This document shows, one piece after another, positions 6,965 through 9,385 of a stretch of 9,385 nt of DNA. This DNA comes from Bacteroidales bacterium (GTDB lineage Bacteria > Bacteroidota > Bacteroidia > Bacteroidales > UBA7960). The DNA lies in assembly GCA_007128045.1 (NCBI GenBank), contig SKYG01000202.1:1-9385 (forward strand), given 5' to 3'. Position 1 is the stretch's first letter, and every line of letters starts with the position of its first letter. The position numbers were made by a program, and so were the translations under genes. The notes under the pieces are model-generated. The model made no database searches. It was given only the letters and a program-made list of their open reading frames with translations, and had not been told where the DNA came from.

Positions 6965-6996
6965 AAAAAAGCCGGTATGTATATACCAGCTTTTTT
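6965..6996 (+). terminator. Intrinsic terminator after the DUF5916 gene
   Basis: The arm GCCGGTAT (6971-6978) pairs with ATACCAGC (6983-6990) around a four-base loop, with one C-A mismatch. An A-run before it and six Ts after it (6991-6996) extend the stem and provide the U-tract. It sits about 30 bases past the DUF5916 stop and ends 22 bases before the next ATG. The A/T symmetry could allow weak function in both directions, but no minus-strand gene would use it. Confidence 0.7.
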
Positions 6997-6997
6997 G

Positions 6998-7005
6998 TAA
7001 ATTAG
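6998..7005 (+). promoter_or_regulatory. Near-consensus -7 element for the AI-2E transporter gene
   Basis: TAAATTAG matches TAnnTTTG except for one base and immediately follows the terminator T-run. The predicted start of transcription would be about 7012, leaving only some seven bases before the ATG. The -33 region, inside the terminator stem, is poor. The alternative is read-through from upstream past an imperfect terminator. Confidence 0.3.
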
Positions 7006-7018
7006 CAAAAAAATCCAC

Positions 7019-8143
7019 ATGGACTATAAACTTCCTACCTACCTGAGGCTGGTAATCATTTTGCTGGGGATTATCCTCACTGTTTTCGTGATGATCACTG
7101 CCAAGAGCATATTGGTGCCCTTGCTTATTTCAGGGCTTTTTGCCGTGCTGATCAGTCCGCTGGCATCCTGGCTGGAAAAACACAGGGTGCCAAAGTTCCT
7201 TGCTGCTGCCTTGAGCCTCATTACCTTGCTTGCCGCCATGAGTGGACTGGCGTATTTTTTTTACAACCAGCTAATCGGCTTTTCAGGCGACCTCTCTGCG
7301 CTGAATACACGCATGTCGGAACTTATTGGCGGTATCAACACCTTCCTGGAAAACCATATTGAAGGCTCTGTGCCGATATCCATGAGCAGCATTCAGAATA
7401 CGGTTTATTCCTATCTTACAGATAATGTGGCTTCCCTTACACAGGGTGTAATAGCCACTGCCACCACCCTGACGATCATCTTTATACTTCCCATATACAT
7501 CTTCCTTTTTCTATATTTCAGGAGCTTCCTGATCGAATTTCTGATGCGTGCCTTCCCTGACAGACATCAGCAAAGGGTTAGCAACATCATCATGAAGGTG
7601 AAGCTGGTGGTGCAGAACTACATATCGGGAATGCTTATGGTGATCCTGATACTTGCTGTGCTGAACAGCATCGCACTATACAGCCTCGGCATAAAGCATG
7701 CCTTGCTGTTTGCGGTCTTTGCCGCGATGCTCAACGTCATCCCGTTCATCGGACCGTTTATAGGAGCTGTCCTACCCATCACCTACGCACTGCTGGCAAA
7801 AGATTCTCTCTGGTATCCATTCGGCGTGTTTTTGGCGTTTTATGTTATTCAGCTTGCGGAGAGCAACTTTTTTACCCCCAAGATTGTTGGAGGAAAGGTG
7901 TCGATGAACCCCTTTATGACAATTATAGCCCTGTTTGTAGGGAATTTCATCTGGGGCCTGGCAGGCATGATATTGTTTATTCCCGGTATGGCCATGCTAA
8001 AGGTGGTCTTTGATGAGATACCCGGCATGGAAGCTTACGGTTTCTTGCTGGGGTCAGTAGGCAGCAGAAACAAAGACGATGGACAGAAAGTTCCAAAGTT
8101 TGTAAAGACGGTGAAGAAGAAAGTTGAAAAGTTGAAGAGTTGA
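7019..8143 (+). CDS. AI-2E family transporter (PF01594-type membrane protein)
   Basis: The 374-residue protein has the PF01594 layout: two or three N-terminal helices (about residues 10-85), a soluble stretch (about 88-140), then further helices to about residue 340. Family motifs are visible: NVIPFIGPFIGAVLP in the middle and SNFFTPKIVGGKVSMNPF further on. The family is named for E. coli TqsA, linked to autoinducer-2 export, but members also act as sodium/proton antiporters or have no known substrate, so no quorum-sensing role should be assumed. Residues about 345-374 form a Lys-rich cytoplasmic tail; the last six or so residues (VEKLKS) are encoded in a GTTG-repeat stretch, so the exact C-terminus may vary between strains. 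The ATG at 7019 begins just ahead of the first helix; no Shine-Dalgarno is seen. The gene converges on truA with 13 bases between stop codons. Confidence 0.88.
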   Translation: MDYKLPTYLRLVIILLGIILTVFVMITAKSILVPLLISGLFAVLISPLASWLEKHRVPKFLAAALSLITLLAAMSGLAYFFYNQLIGFSGDLSALNTRMSELIGGINTFLENHIEGSVPISMSSIQNTVYSYLTDNVASLTQGVIATATTLTIIFILPIYIFLFLYFRSFLIEFLMRAFPDRHQQRVSNIIMKVKLVVQNYISGMLMVILILAVLNSIALYSLGIKHALLFAVFAAMLNVIPFIGPFIGAVLPITYALLAKDSLWYPFGVFLAFYVIQLAESNFFTPKIVGGKVSMNPFMTIIALFVGNFIWGLAGMILFIPGMAMLKVVFDEIPGMEAYGFLLGSVGSRNKDDGQKVPKFVKTVKKKVEKLKS

Positions 8144-8177
8144 GTTGTTGAAGAGTTTAACCCGTAACCCGCAACTC
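8120..8177. repeat. Two abutting 7-8 base repeat arrays spanning the convergent stop codons
   Basis: From 8120, units ending in GTTG (AAAGTTG, AAAAGTTG, AAGAGTTG, then shortened copies) run through the AI-2E stop codon (8141-8143). From 8157 to 8177 the plus strand reads TTAACCC, GTAACCC, GCAACTC; on the minus strand these are three heptamers GAGTTGC, GGGTTAC, GGGTTAA. The latter match the units at 4102-4143 in inverted orientation and encode the last six residues and stop of TruA. No intrinsic terminator with a U-tract is visible between the two convergent genes. Confidence 0.65.
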
Positions 8178-8921
8178 ATACGGATACTCTATATCGACAA
8201 GGTACAGACCGTGCCCTGGGGCTGAATAGCCTGCCTTACGCCGGTCTTGAGCCTCAATGATGCCGGCAAAATCATTCATGTCGATTTTTCCCAGTCCAAT
8301 ATCCACCAACGTGCCGGTAATGGCACGTACCATATTTCTCAGGAATCTGTCGGCTTTGATCTCAAAAACCAGCAGATGGTCTTGACTTGTCCATCTGGCG
8401 TGAAAGACCTTGCAGCGATTTGTTTTTGTCTGACTGTTGGACTTGGCAAAGCTGCTGAAGTCCTCAAACTTAGGGAGCAGGTCTGCCGCTCGCTGCATGG
8501 TCTGGATGTCAAGTTTAGGTTCCATCAGCCAGGCTTTTCTATGGTAAAAAGGATCTTTTTGGGTGCATATAAAATACTGATAGGTACGGCTGATGGCATC
8601 GAAGCGTGCATGAGCATCCGGGTTTACAGGAAATATTCCCTGGATGGCTATGTCGGGAGGCAGGATGCGGTTCATCTTATAGACGGTCTGTGCTATATGC
8701 TCATTGGTGAGAATGGCAGAGGTGTCAAAGTGGGCATAGAACCTCCGGGCATGCACACCGGTATCGGTGCGGCCGGCACCGACGGTGCGTATTGGTTCGC
8801 GCAGCAGGGTAGATAGCGCCTTGTCGATGGTCTCCTGAACGGATGTTGCATTTTTCTGGATTTGCCATCCGCAGTAGCGGGTGCCATCAAATGAAAGTAG
8901 TATAAAATAGCTGTATGGCAT
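8157..8921 (-). CDS. truA: tRNA pseudouridine(38-40) synthase TruA
   Basis: This 254-residue enzyme converts uridines at positions 38-40 of the tRNA anticodon stem-loop to pseudouridine in the cytoplasm. The catalytic aspartate is Asp53 in GAGRTDTGVHA, corresponding to Asp60 of E. coli TruA. Other family signatures are LSFDGTRYCGWQIQ at residues 9-22, FDAISRTYQYFI in the middle, and the C-terminal RFLRNMVRAITGTLVDIGLG. Length is close to E. coli (270). The ATG at 8919-8921 starts just ahead of the first beta-strand, as expected. No clear TAnnTTTG element is seen in the 62 bases between the gene and the palindrome at 8984. The last six residues (ELRVTG) and the TAA stop are encoded by a heptamer repeat, so the original C-terminus may have been altered; the catalytic core is unaffected. 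Confidence 0.96.
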   Translation of the reverse strand: MPYSYFILLSFDGTRYCGWQIQKNATSVQETIDKALSTLLREPIRTVGAGRTDTGVHARRFYAHFDTSAILTNEHIAQTVYKMNRILPPDIAIQGIFPVNPDAHARFDAISRTYQYFICTQKDPFYHRKAWLMEPKLDIQTMQRAADLLPKFEDFSSFAKSNSQTKTNRCKVFHARWTSQDHLLVFEIKADRFLRNMVRAITGTLVDIGLGKIDMNDFAGIIEAQDRRKAGYSAPGHGLYLVDIEYPYELRVTG

Positions 8922-8983
8922 GTAAATATGTTATCCGGTTATAAGGCTGGTTATGTATAATATAGCTACCTGTCTATAACGCA

Positions 8984-9014
8984 GTTGGCCGCTGGCAAAT
9001 TGCCAACGGCCAAC
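8984..9014. repeat. 31-base near-perfect palindrome between truA and the T9SS protein gene
   Basis: A 15-base arm (8984-8998) and its complement (9000-9014) meet around one central base, with a single C/A mismatch in 15 pairs. The left arm reads as heptamers of TTGGCNN type (TTGGCCG, CTGGCAA) and the right arm as their inverse, so it looks like head-to-head copies of the unit type found at 70-105. It lies 30 bases beyond the stop of the minus-strand T9SS gene and could act as a transcript-end hairpin, but no U-tract follows on either strand. The remainder of 8922-9044 shows nothing I can assign. Confidence 0.7.
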
Positions 9015-9044
9015 AAAATTGAAGATCAAATATAATTATAACTA

Positions 9045-9385
9045 TCACCTCACATAAATGAGCTTTTTAAACTGTATGTAATTCTGTTGCTCATTATTGA
9101 ACTCGTAACGAATGAAGTAGACTCCGTATTCCAATCGGTGGTTGCCGCCATGGAAGGTGTGCAGGAATGTTCCTGCCTCTTCCTGCTGATCGACCAGTGT
9201 TGCCACCTCGGCACCCAGCATGTTAACCAGGGTAATGCGTACCTTACCCGGGTTGTGCAGCGTATAGCGTACGTTCAACTCCTCGCGGAAGGGGTTGGGG
9301 TAGGCTGTTAACGAGATACTTGCTTCATCTGGTTGCGTAGTGTCTACTGGAAATCCGGTAGTGACGATTTGCGGTATGGCAATAA
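9045..9385 (-). CDS. C-terminal part of a T9SS-secreted protein (type A sorting domain), cut by the window edge
   Basis: The reading frame is open from the window edge (first full codon at 9381-9383) to TGA at 9045-9047, giving 112 residues; the N-terminal bulk is outside the window. Residues about 27-112 form a type A type IX secretion sorting domain: the YPNPF motif (residues 28-32), then VRYTL, VRITLVNMLGAEV, the G-rich GVYFIRYEF and the terminal KKLIYVR. Such domains direct passage through the outer membrane by T9SS and are cleaved on attachment or release. The Pro/Thr/Asp-rich residues before it (about 8-22) look like a linker. The cargo domain and function cannot be known from this fragment. 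A TTG at 9276-9278 is an internal leucine, not a start. Confidence 0.9.
   Translation of the reverse strand, partial: IAIPQIVTTGFPVDTTQPDEASISLTAYPNPFREELNVRYTLHNPGKVRITLVNMLGAEVATLVDQQEEAGTFLHTFHGGNHRLEYGVYFIRYEFNNEQQNYIQFKKLIYVR

Noticed and set aside
7019..8143. Quorum-sensing role for the AI-2E family protein
   Set aside because: The family name does not establish autoinducer-2 transport; no luxS or lsr-like gene is nearby and members have diverse or unknown substrates.
8247..8816. 189-residue plus-strand open frame opposite truA
   Set aside because: It is antisense to the catalytic core of TruA and has no recognisable family.
1..9385. A novel defence, mobile-element or biosynthetic system
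   Set aside because: All six coding regions and the partial one fall into known families with ordinary context; the unexplained signal is restricted to intergenic repeats.

Overview
The window looks like a chromosomal stretch from a member of the Bacteroidota, probably an anaerobic or facultatively anaerobic environmental lineage. Four things point there: a type IX secretion (T9SS) C-terminal sorting domain at the right edge, a large outer-membrane-type DUF5916 protein, a TAnnTTTG promoter element before the peptidase gene, and AT-rich leaders without clear Shine-Dalgarno sequences. This is inferred from gene content; no rRNA or other phylogenetic marker is present.

Layout. Positions 83-1667 (+) carry the electron-transfer and membrane-anchor subunits of a DmsABC-type molybdoenzyme (DmsB with four [4Fe-4S] motifs, DmsC with about eight membrane helices). 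The catalytic subunit is not in the window and would be expected just upstream. A repeat-filled gap (1668-1995) leads to a lipoprotein M3-family zinc peptidase (1996-4101, +). Next come an 877-residue DUF5916 protein with an N-terminal CBM9-like domain (4303-6936, +), a hairpin terminator, and an AI-2E-family transporter (7019-8143, +). On the minus strand, tRNA pseudouridine synthase TruA (8157-8921) converges on the transporter gene. The C-terminal 112 residues of a T9SS-secreted protein (9045 to beyond 9385) run off the right edge.

Function. DmsB and DmsC would pass electrons from menaquinol to an S- or N-oxide-type terminal reductase. The peptidase and the DUF5916 protein are both cell-envelope proteins, but separate upstream regions suggest separate transcription. 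TruA is housekeeping. Nothing links these genes into one pathway, and I see no defence system, mobile element, CRISPR array or RNA gene.

The noteworthy content is between the genes. Many junctions hold short repeats of three kinds: GTAG-headed hairpins resembling REP elements (27-49, 706-729, with a GTAG-less copy at 753-772); arrays with a 7-base period (1-14, 70-105, 4102-4143, 8120-8177, 8984-9014); and a degenerate CGCAGAG-type array (1674-1836). Several touch coding sequence: they appear to supply the N-terminus of DmsB, the DmsB stop codon, and the C-termini of the transporter and TruA.
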